Shown: piece by piece, positions 57,454 to 64,000 of the stretch
Position numbering within the stretch: the stretch's first letter is position 1
How the letters are laid out: each line of letters begins with the position of its first letter
Source: Clostridiales bacterium
Lineage (GTDB): Bacteria > Bacillota > Clostridia > Christensenellales > Aristaeellaceae
Assembly (NCBI GenBank): GCA_015056325.1
Contig: SVGL01000002.1
Location: 1-64,000, forward strand
Reading direction: 5' to 3'
Length of the DNA stretch: 64,000 nt
Program-made: the position numbers and the translations under genes
The notes under the pieces: generated by a model
Told to the model about the DNA's origin: nothing
Seen by the model: only the letters and a program-made list of their open reading frames with translations
Database searches by the model: none

Positions 57454-59448
57454 ATGAACAAGTATACTTTTTCTACGCAGAGTGGTAAGGCATATTACTG
57501 TAATTCTATCCCTGGCTTTATTAAGGACAACTCTTCTTCAATAGTCGGCCAGCTTGTTAGGCACTCATTCGAAATAAATAAAGAACAATCTGATGCGTGG
57601 GATAAGCAAATACATAGTCTCCAATCTAAACTTGAAGCATGCGGAATGGAAGGCGATATCATTTTCGAGTATGATATCGTGCGTCTTGGCAAAAGAATTG
57701 ATGTCATTCTTCTAATCCGTCACATGGTATTTTCATTGGAGTTCAAGAATGGAAAAAACGTATTTACAGCCCAAGACGCCCAGCAAGCAGAAGACTACGC
57801 AATCGATATTAAAAATTTTCACAAAGAATCTGAAGACCTATATGTATGTCCCATTCTGATTGCAACTGATGCTCCGCGTTATTCAAAACCTCAATCGACA
57901 GGTTGTTATCCGGACAAGCAGATTTTCCTCCAGAGAGAAAATATCGACAGTTTAGCGGAAAAACTCGCCGAAATTATTGAGCTATATGGTAGCGACGACC
58001 CAATCAATTTTGAAAAATGGTTTAATTCGCCCTACCATCCCACTCCGACAATCATCGCAGCAGCTGTGGAAGCATATACTACACACGATATTAGTGAAAT
58101 TGCGAATTCTGAAGCTGGCCAAGATGATATCGATAGTTGCGAAAAAAAGCTTAGTGAAATCATCGAATATGCAAAAGAAAACAAAAAGAAATGCGTATGC
58201 TTTGTTACCGGCGTGCCTGGCGCTGGCAAAACATTAGTCGGCCTTGATGTTGTTGCCAAAAACCTAAAAGCCGGAAACGACAATCTAAGCGTTTATCTTT
58301 CAGGCAATGGGCCATTAGTCGAGGTTTTGCGCGCTGCACTTACAAAAAGCGTTCGTGATAAGAAGCAATACAATAGAGAAACTCAAGCAGCAATAAACGC
58401 GCTCATCCAAAGCAGTTACGCATTTAAAAAGGATAATGCTCGCAACCAATATCCTACTCCCGAAAACATCCTCATTTTTGATGAAGCTCAACGGGTTTGG
58501 AATGCAGATAAGATGACCCGAAAACACGAAAATGATCCGGATATGTCGGTCAGTGAACCTCATTTATTGTATCGCATAATGGACCGACATGAAGACTGGG
58601 CAGTAATGATTTGCCTAGTAGGCCTTGGTCAAGACATATATGACGGAGAAGTCGGAATCAACGAATGGTTCAGATGTGGCATCGAAGAATATCAAGAGTG
58701 GGAACTATTCTATTCACCAGCAATATTTGAGCAGACAGAAGACAAAAATATTGATCAATTCTTGATCAGAAGCTGCAATAGATGTCATGAGGCTTGGGAG
58801 CTCCACCTCAAAACCTCAGTTCGTTCTTTCCGTGCTGATAAGCAGTGTCAATTCGTTGATGCCATTCTGGATAACAACCCAGATAAAGCTAAAAATGTAT
58901 ATTCTCAAATTGCCAAGAAATATCCAGTATATATAACTCGCGACTATTCTACAGCAAAAGCGTGGATTAAGAAACAAGTACGTGGATCGCAAAGATGCGG
59001 TGTGCTTGCAAGTAGTAGTGCGCAAAGACTAAGGCCTGAGGGAATATACGTTCCTACGGAGATTGATGTAAAGAGTTGGTTCCTTGCTCCGAGTGATGAT
59101 CTCCGCTCTTCTAATATGCTTGAGATTGTCGCAAGTGAATTTAAAGTGCAAGGCCTAGAAATTGACTGGGCAATTGTATGCTGGGATGCCGATTTGAGGC
59201 GTAAAGATGCAGCACATTGGGATCATTATGGATTCAGAGGAACAAAATGGTATAGAAGAAAGCAACCAGAGCTCCAGCGATATCTGGTCAATTCTTACCG
59301 TGTTCTCCTGACCAGAGCTCGCCAGGGAATGATTTTGTTTGTGCCAAAGGGTGTCGAGCCAGATGTTGATTCTACCAGAGACTCGGCATTTTATGACGAA
59401 ATATTCCACTATCTTAAGGAATGTGGTATTCCTGAGTTGAACTCATAA
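57454..59448 (+). CDS. DUF2075 helicase with N-terminal nuclease motif (defence)
   Basis: A 664-residue protein. Residues about 75-110 hold IDVILLIRHMVFSLEFKNGK, a D-x(n)-E-x-K pattern of PD-(D/E)XK nucleases. The superfamily 1-like P-loop domain then has Walker A VTGVPGAGKTLVGLDVV near 249, Walker B ILIFDEAQRVWNADK near 337 and motif VI VNSYRVLLTRARQGMILFVP near 609. DUF2075 proteins occur in defence loci and often carry a nuclease. It is the last gene of the operon, 28 bases after the methyltransferase, with GGAGGTATATAGA before the ATG. It is an extra beyond the basic MORC-Z1-AIPR set. Confidence 0.9.
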   Translation: MNKYTFSTQSGKAYYCNSIPGFIKDNSSSIVGQLVRHSFEINKEQSDAWDKQIHSLQSKLEACGMEGDIIFEYDIVRLGKRIDVILLIRHMVFSLEFKNGKNVFTAQDAQQAEDYAIDIKNFHKESEDLYVCPILIATDAPRYSKPQSTGCYPDKQIFLQRENIDSLAEKLAEIIELYGSDDPINFEKWFNSPYHPTPTIIAAAVEAYTTHDISEIANSEAGQDDIDSCEKKLSEIIEYAKENKKKCVCFVTGVPGAGKTLVGLDVVAKNLKAGNDNLSVYLSGNGPLVEVLRAALTKSVRDKKQYNRETQAAINALIQSSYAFKKDNARNQYPTPENILIFDEAQRVWNADKMTRKHENDPDMSVSEPHLLYRIMDRHEDWAVMICLVGLGQDIYDGEVGINEWFRCGIEEYQEWELFYSPAIFEQTEDKNIDQFLIRSCNRCHEAWELHLKTSVRSFRADKQCQFVDAILDNNPDKAKNVYSQIAKKYPVYITRDYSTAKAWIKKQVRGSQRCGVLASSSAQRLRPEGIYVPTEIDVKSWFLAPSDDLRSSNMLEIVASEFKVQGLEIDWAIVCWDADLRRKDAAHWDHYGFRGTKWYRRKQPELQRYLVNSYRVLLTRARQGMILFVPKGVEPDVDSTRDSAFYDEIFHYLKECGIPELNS

Positions 59449-59452
59449 AGAT

Positions 59453-59488
59453 ACCGGACAGTGAGATACCACCTTGCTGTCCGGTTTT
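59453..59488 (+). terminator. Terminator of the defence operon
   Basis: ACCGGACAG/CTGTCCGGT stem followed by TTTT, beginning 5 bases after the last stop codon. Confidence 0.85.
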
Positions 59489-59801
59489 CACATACTGCTT
59501 CTTCGTGAATGCCTTACAGCGTCTTAGTTATAGCTACGTAAATCATAAAGTCCCTCCAGTATATTCTCTCTTCATAGTATCAGATGGGGCCAAACAACAC
59601 CATAAACAACGAGCATCAGTTACTGCGTAATTGCCGTGTGATTGTTTGTGGTTGTGAGCGTCTATGTTTTCTTATGTGTGACTGTGCGTAATTGTAATTT
59701 CCCGTATAGGGGTAGGAGATAAACCAAAATACGAGAAAATTTGTCCATACGGCGGAAAAACGCACCTGCCCGGCGTGGATTTACCCCCTTACAGAAACAG
59801 C
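59489..59801. other. Gene-free region with short direct repeats, candidate prophage end
   Basis: No gene is supported. TGCGTAATTG occurs twice (near 59626 and 59684) and GTGTGA/TTGTG-type words recur between them (59637-59690). That distribution resembles arm-type sites of tyrosine integrases, but no integrase or core site confirms it. Confidence 0.4.
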
Positions 59802-59843
59802 ACAAGCCCGGAGGCCTTGATTTCTCAAGACTTACGGGCTTGT
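59802..59843. other. Hairpin near the right prophage boundary
   Basis: ACAAGCCCG/CGGGCTTGT with the smaller palindrome CTTGATTTCTCAAG in its loop. It may be a second terminator or the integration core. Nine perfect stem pairs. Confidence 0.55.
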
Positions 59844-59850
59844 TTGGATA

Positions 59851-59891
59851 AAAAGAAAAACCACGCAGATTGTATAAAATACTGCGTGGTT
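59851..59891 (-). terminator. Terminator of tRNA-Ala
   Basis: AACCACGCAG/CTGCGTGGTT stem, followed on the minus strand by TTTTTCTTTT. It begins 3 bases after the tRNA 3' CCA end. Confidence 0.85.
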
Positions 59892-59894
59892 ACG

Positions 59895-59970
59895 TGGTGG
59901 AGCATACCGGATTCGAACCGGTGACCTCTACAATGCGAATGTAGCGCGCTACCAACTGTGCTAATGCCCC
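59895..59970 (-). tRNA. tRNA-Ala (anticodon CGC)
   Basis: A 76-base cloverleaf including an encoded CCA: acceptor GGGGCAT/ATGCTCC with the alanine identity pair G3-U70, D arm GCAC-AGTTGGTA-GCGC, anticodon stem CTACA/TGTAG with loop TTCGCAT (anticodon CGC), T arm ACCGG-TTCGAAT-CCGGT. The D stem has one A-C mismatch. It reads GCG codons. It is followed by a strong terminator. Two truncated copies of its 5' half lie between it and its probable promoter. Confidence 0.95.
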
Positions 59971-60054
59971 TCAAGGTCTATTTATGAAGTTGGGTGAGGT
60001 TTGCCCCACATTTTGGGGCGGGGTTTGAAACTCTGGGGTGACAGTAGGAGTACC

Positions 60055-60083
60055 TCGTTCTACCAACTGTGCTAATGCCCCAA
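60055..60083 (-). repeat. Truncated tRNA-like copy 1 (5' half)
   Basis: Identical to tRNA-Ala over 21 bases of acceptor and D arm (GGGGCATTAGCACAGTTGGT and one more base). It then departs with GAACGA. Downstream is a degenerate anticodon-like loop CTCCTAC and a GCCCC that can pair with GGGGC, so it may be a decayed tRNA gene. Confidence 0.75.
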
Positions 60084-60153
60084 ATTTTGTATTGATTTTT
60101 TGTGCAAGTTCACCAACTTGCGGGGTGGGTATCGGGGATGCGCAAGAGGTAGT

Positions 60154-60182
60154 TCGTTCTACCAACTGTGCTAATGCCCCAA
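60154..60182 (-). repeat. Truncated tRNA-like copy 2 (5' half)
   Basis: Shares 29 bases with copy 1, including GAACGA after the 21 bases common to tRNA-Ala. Its 5' end is 99 bases upstream of that of copy 1, which is 111 bases upstream of tRNA-Ala. No complete cloverleaf can be drawn. Confidence 0.75.
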
Positions 60183-60222
60183 CAATTTAGTTCAGCAGGT
60201 ATTTCTACCAGCCACACTAATT

Positions 60223-60251
60223 AGTATAGCACATATTCCTTCAGAGTGCAA
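60223..60251 (-). promoter_or_regulatory. Promoter of the tRNA locus
   Basis: Minus strand TTGCAC (60246-60251), 17-base spacer, TATACT (60223-60228). It stands about 42 bases before truncated copy 2, so the transcript would pass through both truncated copies before reaching the intact tRNA. Confidence 0.75.
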
Positions 60252-60330
60252 GCCCTATTTTCATGATTCTGCAGATATTCCCGAACTTTTCTGGGAGTTT
60301 TTTGTCTATACACGCTCTCTGATTTCTGCA

Positions 60331-60359
60331 TTGACTTCCCTCCGGACGCTGCCTATAAT
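60331..60359 (+). promoter_or_regulatory. Promoter of the secreted-protein gene
   Basis: TTGACT, 17-base spacer, perfect TATAAT, 31 bases before the ATG at 60391. Confidence 0.85.
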
Positions 60360-60390
60360 ATACATATATACACATCAAGGAGGCGTTACC

Positions 60391-60882
60391 ATGCTTCGTC
60401 ATCTTCAGAAACGATTCACAGCCGTTCTGCTCATTGCTCTGCTGCTCCCCTGCACGGGCCTTGGATGGGAGCGTAGCGATACCATTTCTGGCAATATGTG
60501 TGTTGAAGTCTGTGTAGACAACCAGTGGCACGAGCTTCCCGGGAGCTTGCGTTATTCGCATGAAAACGGCATCCTGGCCGATGGCATTCTGATGTTTCTT
60601 CCACTGGAAACCTATCTTGAACAGCACCCGCTGCCGACATTCGCATATACGAACACGTTCAACTACCGCATCACCTGCTCCCCCTTTGTTACCTCCTATA
60701 AGGTCAGCTGGACCATTCTGCGGCAATCCGCAGAGGGGCTGACGCCCGTCGCCGACGCCTTCTCTGCGCTTTCCGAACTGGAGGCGGGCATCTACCTCAT
60801 GCGCATGCAAGTCGCCGCCGAAGGCCACAGCGGCTCCTGCAGCAACGAGTATATGTTCTGGCTGACCAAGGACGGAGAATAA
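60391..60882 (+). CDS. Secreted hypothetical protein
   Basis: A 163-residue protein with a signal peptide (basic RHLQKRF, then TAVLLIALLLPCTGLGW, a probable cleavage after it) and a beta-rich mature part containing WERSDTISGNMCVEVCVDNQ, WHELPGSLRYS and MFLPLETYLEQHPLP. No known family recognised. Its base composition and codon use match the chromosomal genes after it, not the prophage. It has a consensus promoter and CAAGGAGGCGTTACC before the ATG. Confidence 0.82.
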   Translation: MLRHLQKRFTAVLLIALLLPCTGLGWERSDTISGNMCVEVCVDNQWHELPGSLRYSHENGILADGILMFLPLETYLEQHPLPTFAYTNTFNYRITCSPFVTSYKVSWTILRQSAEGLTPVADAFSALSELEAGIYLMRMQVAAEGHSGSCSNEYMFWLTKDGE

Positions 60883-60933
60883 ACCGCATCCGTCTTCCAT
60901 CAGATACCGATTTGCCTCGACTGCTGAAAACCC

Positions 60934-60961
60934 TTGACTTCTGCGCAGGATGCGGTACAAT
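60934..60961 (+). promoter_or_regulatory. Promoter of galM
   Basis: TTGACT, 16-base spacer, TACAAT, about 40 bases before the galM ATG. Confidence 0.7.
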
Positions 60962-61001
60962 AGAAGTAACCCCCAGCGATGAATATAAGGAGGATTCCCT
61001 C

Positions 61002-62081
61002 ATGGCAATCACCACTCGCCCCTTTGGCGTGACCAAGAAAGGTGACGCCGTCACCATGTTCACCATGACCAACCAGACCGGTGCTTCCGTTTCCGTCATT
61101 GAGCTGGGTGCGATCATCACCAGCATCATCGTGCCGGACAAGAACGGCAATCTGGCCGACGTCACCCTGGGTTTTGATACCCTGGATCGCTACGAGGGCG
61201 ATCACGCCTTCATGGGCGATCTGGTAGGCCGCTACGGCAACCGCATCGCGAAGGCGACCTTTACCCTGGACGGTACCACCTACAACCTGGCTGCCAATGA
61301 CGGCCAGAACACCCTCCACGGCGGCACGGAAGGCTTCAACACCAAGCTGTGGAAGCTGGTTGAGGCCACCGAGGGCGAAGGCGTTGACAGCGTGAAGCTG
61401 CACTACCTCTCCCCCGACATGGAGGAGAACTACCCCGGCAACCTGGACATGTACGTCACCTACACCTGGGATAACGACTGCAACCTGTCCATCCGCTACG
61501 AGGCCACCACCGACAAGGCCACTCACTGCAACCTGACCAACCACACCTACTTCAACCTGGCCGGTCACGACCACGGCACGGTGCTGGATCACGTCGTGTT
61601 CATCGATGCGGACGTAGTGACCGCGGTGGATTCCGAGCTCATCCCCACCGGCGGCTACATGCCCGTTGTCGGCACGCCCCTGGATCTGCGCGAGGGCATG
61701 CTCCTGGCGGACGGCATCGAGGCCAAGGAAACCTGCATCCCCATGGTGTGGGCCGGCGGCTACGACCACAACTTCGTCCTGCGCAAGGGCAGCGCCATGG
61801 CCCTGTGCGCCTTCGTGTACCATGAGGACTCCGGCCGCTCGATGGAAGTCATCACCGACCAGCCCGGCGTGCAGCTCTACACTGCCTGCACCACTGATTA
61901 CGAAGGCGGACGCGGCGGCATGCATTACGGCAACTACTCCGGATTGTGCCTGGAGACCCAGCACTTCCCGGATACCCCCAACCACGCCAACTTCCCCACC
62001 ACCGTGCTGCGCCCCGGCGAAAAGTACGACACCACCACCATCTATGCCTTCCGCGTGGAGGAGGATGACGACGAAGAGTAA
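61002..62081 (+). CDS. galM: Galactose mutarotase (aldose 1-epimerase)
   Basis: A 359-residue cytoplasmic enzyme interconverting alpha and beta anomers of galactose, glucose and similar sugars. Family motifs: YGNRIAKATFTLDGTTYNLA near residue 77 (substrate Arg), LHGGTEGFNTKLW near 105 (His), LTNHTYFNLAGHD near 177 (catalytic His), GYDHNFVLRKG near 250 and GLCLETQHFPDTPNHANFPT near 313 (catalytic Glu). The C-terminus is acidic (EEDDDEE). The start at 61002 follows AAGGAGGATTCCCTC. GC-rich codon use, host-like. It stands alone under its own promoter. Confidence 0.95.
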   Translation: MAITTRPFGVTKKGDAVTMFTMTNQTGASVSVIELGAIITSIIVPDKNGNLADVTLGFDTLDRYEGDHAFMGDLVGRYGNRIAKATFTLDGTTYNLAANDGQNTLHGGTEGFNTKLWKLVEATEGEGVDSVKLHYLSPDMEENYPGNLDMYVTYTWDNDCNLSIRYEATTDKATHCNLTNHTYFNLAGHDHGTVLDHVVFIDADVVTAVDSELIPTGGYMPVVGTPLDLREGMLLADGIEAKETCIPMVWAGGYDHNFVLRKGSAMALCAFVYHEDSGRSMEVITDQPGVQLYTACTTDYEGGRGGMHYGNYSGLCLETQHFPDTPNHANFPTTVLRPGEKYDTTTIYAFRVEEDDDEE

Positions 62082-62129
62082 TCATTCCGTGCCTGTCCAA
62101 TATGGGCAGGCACTTTTTCGGAGGAACAC

Positions 62130-62564
62130 ATGAACTGCACTTTCCATCGGATGACGGCTGATGATCTGGCCACAGTGCTGGAGATGAACCGCACCTTCCG
62201 CCCAGACTTTATCACAAGAGAAGGGGCCTCCGGCTTTCTTGCAGATGGCCGCAACTGGCTTTGGGCAGGCGTTACAGATGGGCGCATCATTGCCTTCGCC
62301 TACGGATACACTCTGGACAGACTGGATGGCCGCAGGATGCTATACCTCCATGAGGTCGGCGTGGCGGATTCTTACCAGCGGCAAGGCATTGGTACAGCAA
62401 TGCTCGAAGCCATCAAAACCGAGTGCCGGGCACAAGGCTTTCACCGGATCTTTCTGATCACGCACCGATGCAACACCGCAGCCAATGCGCTGTATCGCAA
62501 ATGCGGTGGCGAGGTATCCTGCGACTCCGATGGCAATGACACAACCTATATATTTTTTCTGTAA
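62130..62564 (+). CDS. GNAT-family N-acetyltransferase
   Basis: A 144-residue acetyltransferase with the acetyl-CoA-binding motif A LHEVGVADSYQRQGIGTAML near residues 73-92, then FHRIFLITHRCNTAANALYR near 110, where Asn/Ala/Tyr form motif B (NxAAxxLY). Its substrate cannot be told; aminoglycoside-like or protein substrates are both found in this family. The ATG follows TCGGAGGAACAC. A short gap separates it from galM, so both may share transcripts. Confidence 0.9.
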   Translation: MNCTFHRMTADDLATVLEMNRTFRPDFITREGASGFLADGRNWLWAGVTDGRIIAFAYGYTLDRLDGRRMLYLHEVGVADSYQRQGIGTAMLEAIKTECRAQGFHRIFLITHRCNTAANALYRKCGGEVSCDSDGNDTTYIFFL

Positions 62565-62570
62565 AAGCAC

Positions 62571-62599
62571 GGCGGCCTGCTGAAAACCAGCAGGCCGTC
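62571..62599. terminator. Bidirectional terminator between acetyltransferase and nrdR
   Basis: CGGCCTGCTG/CAGCAGGCCG stem with loop AAAAC, followed by short T-containing stretches on both strands, between two convergent genes. Confidence 0.7.
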
Positions 62600-62613
62600 A
62601 TGTTGGATGCTGT

Positions 62614-63072
62614 TTACTTCTTCTCTTCCAGCAGCTTCTGCAGTTCCTGCATAAAGTCACCGATGTCGGTAAAGAGGCGGTACACCGCGGCAAAGCGGAC
62701 GTACGCCACGTCGTTGACAGACTTGAGCTCGTGCATGACCATGTCGCCGATGCGCTGGGAGGCAATCTCACCGTCCATGGTGGCGTAGGCGGCCTGCTCG
62801 ATGCGCAGGGTCATCGCTTCGATCTGATTCATGGAGACGGGCAGCTTCTCGCAGGCATGGATGATGCCGGTCTTGATCTTCTGCGCATCAAAAGGCTCAC
62901 GGCGGCCATCGCGCTTGACGACCATCAGCGGCAGCATTTCGATCTTTTCATAGGTGGTGAAGCGGCGGCCGCAGTTCATGCACTCGCGGCGGCGGCGGAT
63001 GCTGCTGCCCTCCTCGGTGGGGCGGGAGTCGATCACCTTGCTGTCCAGGCAGTTGCAGTACTGGCATTTCAT
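62614..63072 (-). CDS. nrdR: Transcriptional repressor NrdR
   Basis: A 152-residue regulator of ribonucleotide reductase genes. It has an N-terminal zinc ribbon (MKCQYCNCLDSKVIDSR and ECMNCGRRFTTYEK) and an ATP-cone that begins LMVVKRDGRREPFDAQKIKT and senses ATP/dATP. It binds NrdR boxes ahead of nrd operons. The start at 63072 follows GGAGGGCGCTTCTG. Its length is typical. It is chromosomal and transcribed toward the acetyltransferase. Confidence 0.96.
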   Translation of the reverse strand: MKCQYCNCLDSKVIDSRPTEEGSSIRRRRECMNCGRRFTTYEKIEMLPLMVVKRDGRREPFDAQKIKTGIIHACEKLPVSMNQIEAMTLRIEQAAYATMDGEIASQRIGDMVMHELKSVNDVAYVRFAAVYRLFTDIGDFMQELQKLLEEKK

Positions 63073-63162
63073 CAGAAGCGCCCTCCTGTGGTCATGCGTT
63101 GTGTATACATATAGATGATTGTACCACATTTGGTGGGTGACGTAAAGGGGGAATTTTCACCC

Positions 63163-63654
63163 TCACTTGAAGCCCAGGCTGATCATTTTCACATGGGGCT
63201 TGCTGTTTTCGATCTCAAGCATCGCGCAGCAGTCGTCCTGAGCTGCACCGGGATTGATCATCCAGGGCTGGGTGTACTCCACATTGGCGCGGTGGGTGTG
63301 GCCGTAGAGGGCGATATCGACGCCTTCCGCCCGGGCTGCGCCGTAGAGGTAGTCCAGCCCGGACTTAACCCGGTGAATGTGCCCGTGGGTCATGTATATC
63401 TTCAGCCCGCCCAAGTGGATGACCAGGCGATCGGGATGATTCGCCGTGAAATCGCAGTTGCCCCGCACGGCGTACATGGTCGCATGAGGATCGCGCTCCC
63501 GGATGAAGGCTTCCGCACGGTCGAAATCCCGCACACCGTCGCCCAGGCAGATGTAGGCGTCGATGGGGCCGACCTGCTTCCACACCTCCTCCAGCAGCCA
63601 GCGGAGGTTGTTTTCCTCGCCGTGGATATCGGATAAAATCAGCGCGCGGATCAT
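63163..63654 (-). CDS. YfcE/MJ0936-type metallophosphodiesterase
   Basis: A 163-residue calcineurin-like phosphoesterase with all metal-binding motifs: ALILSDIHGEENNL near residue 4, YICLGDGVRDFD near 34, YAVRGNCDF near 61, IYMTHGHIHRV near 90, and IALYGHTHRANVE near 112. The family hydrolyses phosphodiesters; the natural substrate is unknown. It overlaps the rdgB stop by 4 bases, the usual rdgB-yfcE pair in Firmicutes. Confidence 0.94.
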   Translation of the reverse strand: MIRALILSDIHGEENNLRWLLEEVWKQVGPIDAYICLGDGVRDFDRAEAFIRERDPHATMYAVRGNCDFTANHPDRLVIHLGGLKIYMTHGHIHRVKSGLDYLYGAARAEGVDIALYGHTHRANVEYTQPWMINPGAAQDDCCAMLEIENSKPHVKMISLGFK

Positions 63655-64000
63655 GCGTTCAGTTCCTTCATAATCTCAATCATCTTTTCGCAGGCACGGG
63701 CGCGGTGGGAGATGGCGTTCTTCTCCTCCTCGTTCACCTCGGCAAAGGTCTTGTTCAGGGGCTCATACAGGAACAGGGGGTCGTAGCCGAAGCCACCAGT
63801 GCCCCGCTCTTCCTCCAGCAGCACGCCGGGACAGGATCCCTCCGCAATGCGGGTTTCCTCACCGGGGATGGCCAGTGCGATAGCGCACTGGAAGGCGCAT
63901 GCACGGCGGGTCTTGCCCTTCATGCGGCGCAGGAGCAGGTTGTTGTTGTCCTTGTCGCCCTCGCCTTCGCCGTTCATGAGGGCGTAGCGGGCGGAGTACA
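63651..64000 (-). CDS. rdgB: Non-canonical purine NTP pyrophosphatase (partial)
   Basis: The C-terminal 115 or so residues of a RdgB/HAM1 protein, which hydrolyses ITP, dITP and XTP to their monophosphates. Visible are YSARYALMNGEGEGDKDNNN at the window edge, FGYDPLFLYEPLNKTFAEVN (GYDPxF substrate loop) and the ISHRARA motif (SHR) near the end. The N-terminal part with the start codon lies beyond the window. It is coupled to the phosphodiesterase gene by an ATGA overlap. Confidence 0.94.
   Translation of the reverse strand, partial: YSARYALMNGEGEGDKDNNNLLLRRMKGKTRRACAFQCAIALAIPGEETRIAEGSCPGVLLEEERGTGGFGYDPLFLYEPLNKTFAEVNEEEKNAISHRARACEKMIEIMKELNA

Larger units (their letters stand above)
1..59843. 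mobile_element. Prophage with accessory and defence cargo (left end outside window)
   Basis: The sequence shows contiguous phage head, tail, packaging, replication and lysogeny genes, then accessory genes and a defence operon up to a tRNA-Ala gene. The left boundary is not in the window, because the tape measure gene runs off the edge and neither lysis genes nor an integrase are seen. The right boundary is inferred to lie between the defence terminator (59488) and the tRNA terminator (59851), because chromosomal-type genes follow. I could not identify an attachment core. The 45-59 kb part could be a separate element inserted beside the phage. Confidence 0.6.

Noticed and set aside
48110-59448. 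Classification of the defence operon as DISARM or BREX
   Set aside because: No PglZ, PglX, BrxC, or DrmA/B/C-type proteins are found; the Z1, GHKL, AIPR and DUF4420-like set fits the MORC/MutL-linked restriction type.
1-59843. Integrase, holin, endolysin, retron or diversity-generating reverse transcriptase in the prophage
   Set aside because: I looked for their typical motifs in all sizeable frames and found none in this window. The first three are probably to the left of it.
59971-60165. A 64-codon ORF with the words ALAQLVER
   Set aside because: This peptide is the well-known by-product of translating tRNA 5' ends; the ORF lies over tRNA-like fragments.

Overview
The window is most of a Siphovirus-type prophage in a Gram-positive, low-to-medium GC bacterium, followed by about 4 kb of chromosome. 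Clues to the host are the GAAC-N4-GTTC (LexA/DinR-type) SOS box, strong AGGAGG ribosome binding sites, TTGACA/TATAAT-like promoters and the chromosomal nrdR-phosphodiesterase-rdgB cluster. Together they suggest an anaerobic member of the Clostridia; I cannot name a genus. No integrase, holin or endolysin lies in the window, so the left end of the prophage is off the window beyond the tape measure gene.

Layout. 1-17.4 kb (minus strand): an HK97-type structural and packaging module. In transcription order it holds a ParB-methyltransferase, a ThyX-like enzyme, small and large terminase, a DUF4417-like protein, a free-standing ADP-ribosyltransferase, an HNH nuclease, portal, ClpP-like protease, capsid, head-tail connectors, tail tube, tail chaperones and tape measure. 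17.4-18.2 kb: an extremely G-rich non-coding stretch. 18.2-21.9 kb (plus strand): a GC-rich island that begins with an amidoligase and ends with an AIG2-like gamma-glutamylcyclotransferase. Between them lie seven small unknown genes separated by repeated leaders. 22-37.5 kb (minus strand): the replication and early module with metK, ArpU-like and sigma-like regulators, SNF2 helicase, VRR-NUC nuclease, primase-helicase, family A DNA polymerase, an ssDNA-binding protein and a RecB-like exonuclease. It is interrupted at 30-32.3 kb by a two-gene plus-strand cassette. 38.1-41.1 kb: an early gene split by an IS66 element with perfect 8-bp target duplications. 41.1-45 kb: a lysogeny/SOS switch with a Y-family polymerase, a LexA-like repressor, a peptidase-less LexA domain and a SLOG protein. 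45-47.8 kb: unknown genes and a second SLOG protein with its own Xre regulator and operator array.

48.1-59.5 kb is an AT-rich defence operon: a small Xre regulator, GHKL (MORC/MutL-like) ATPase, Z1 helicase-like ATPase, PD-(D/E)XK nuclease, AIPR protein, m5C DNA methyltransferase and a DUF2075 helicase with an N-terminal nuclease motif. It ends at a strong terminator. Then come tRNA-Ala(CGC), two truncated tRNA-like copies upstream of it, and chromosomal genes: a secreted protein, galM, a GNAT acetyltransferase, nrdR, a YfcE-like phosphodiesterase and rdgB (cut by the window end).

How it works together. The phage makes its own S-adenosylmethionine (MetK) and has a DNA methyltransferase. It probably senses SOS through its LexA-like repressor, and it carries a complete methylation-linked defence operon that would protect the lysogen from other phages. 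The least explained part is the amidoligase-AIG2 island. It has seven small ORFs, a three-hairpin leader repeated three times with a compensatory base change, and a short CAAATCA-containing motif repeated about fifteen times.
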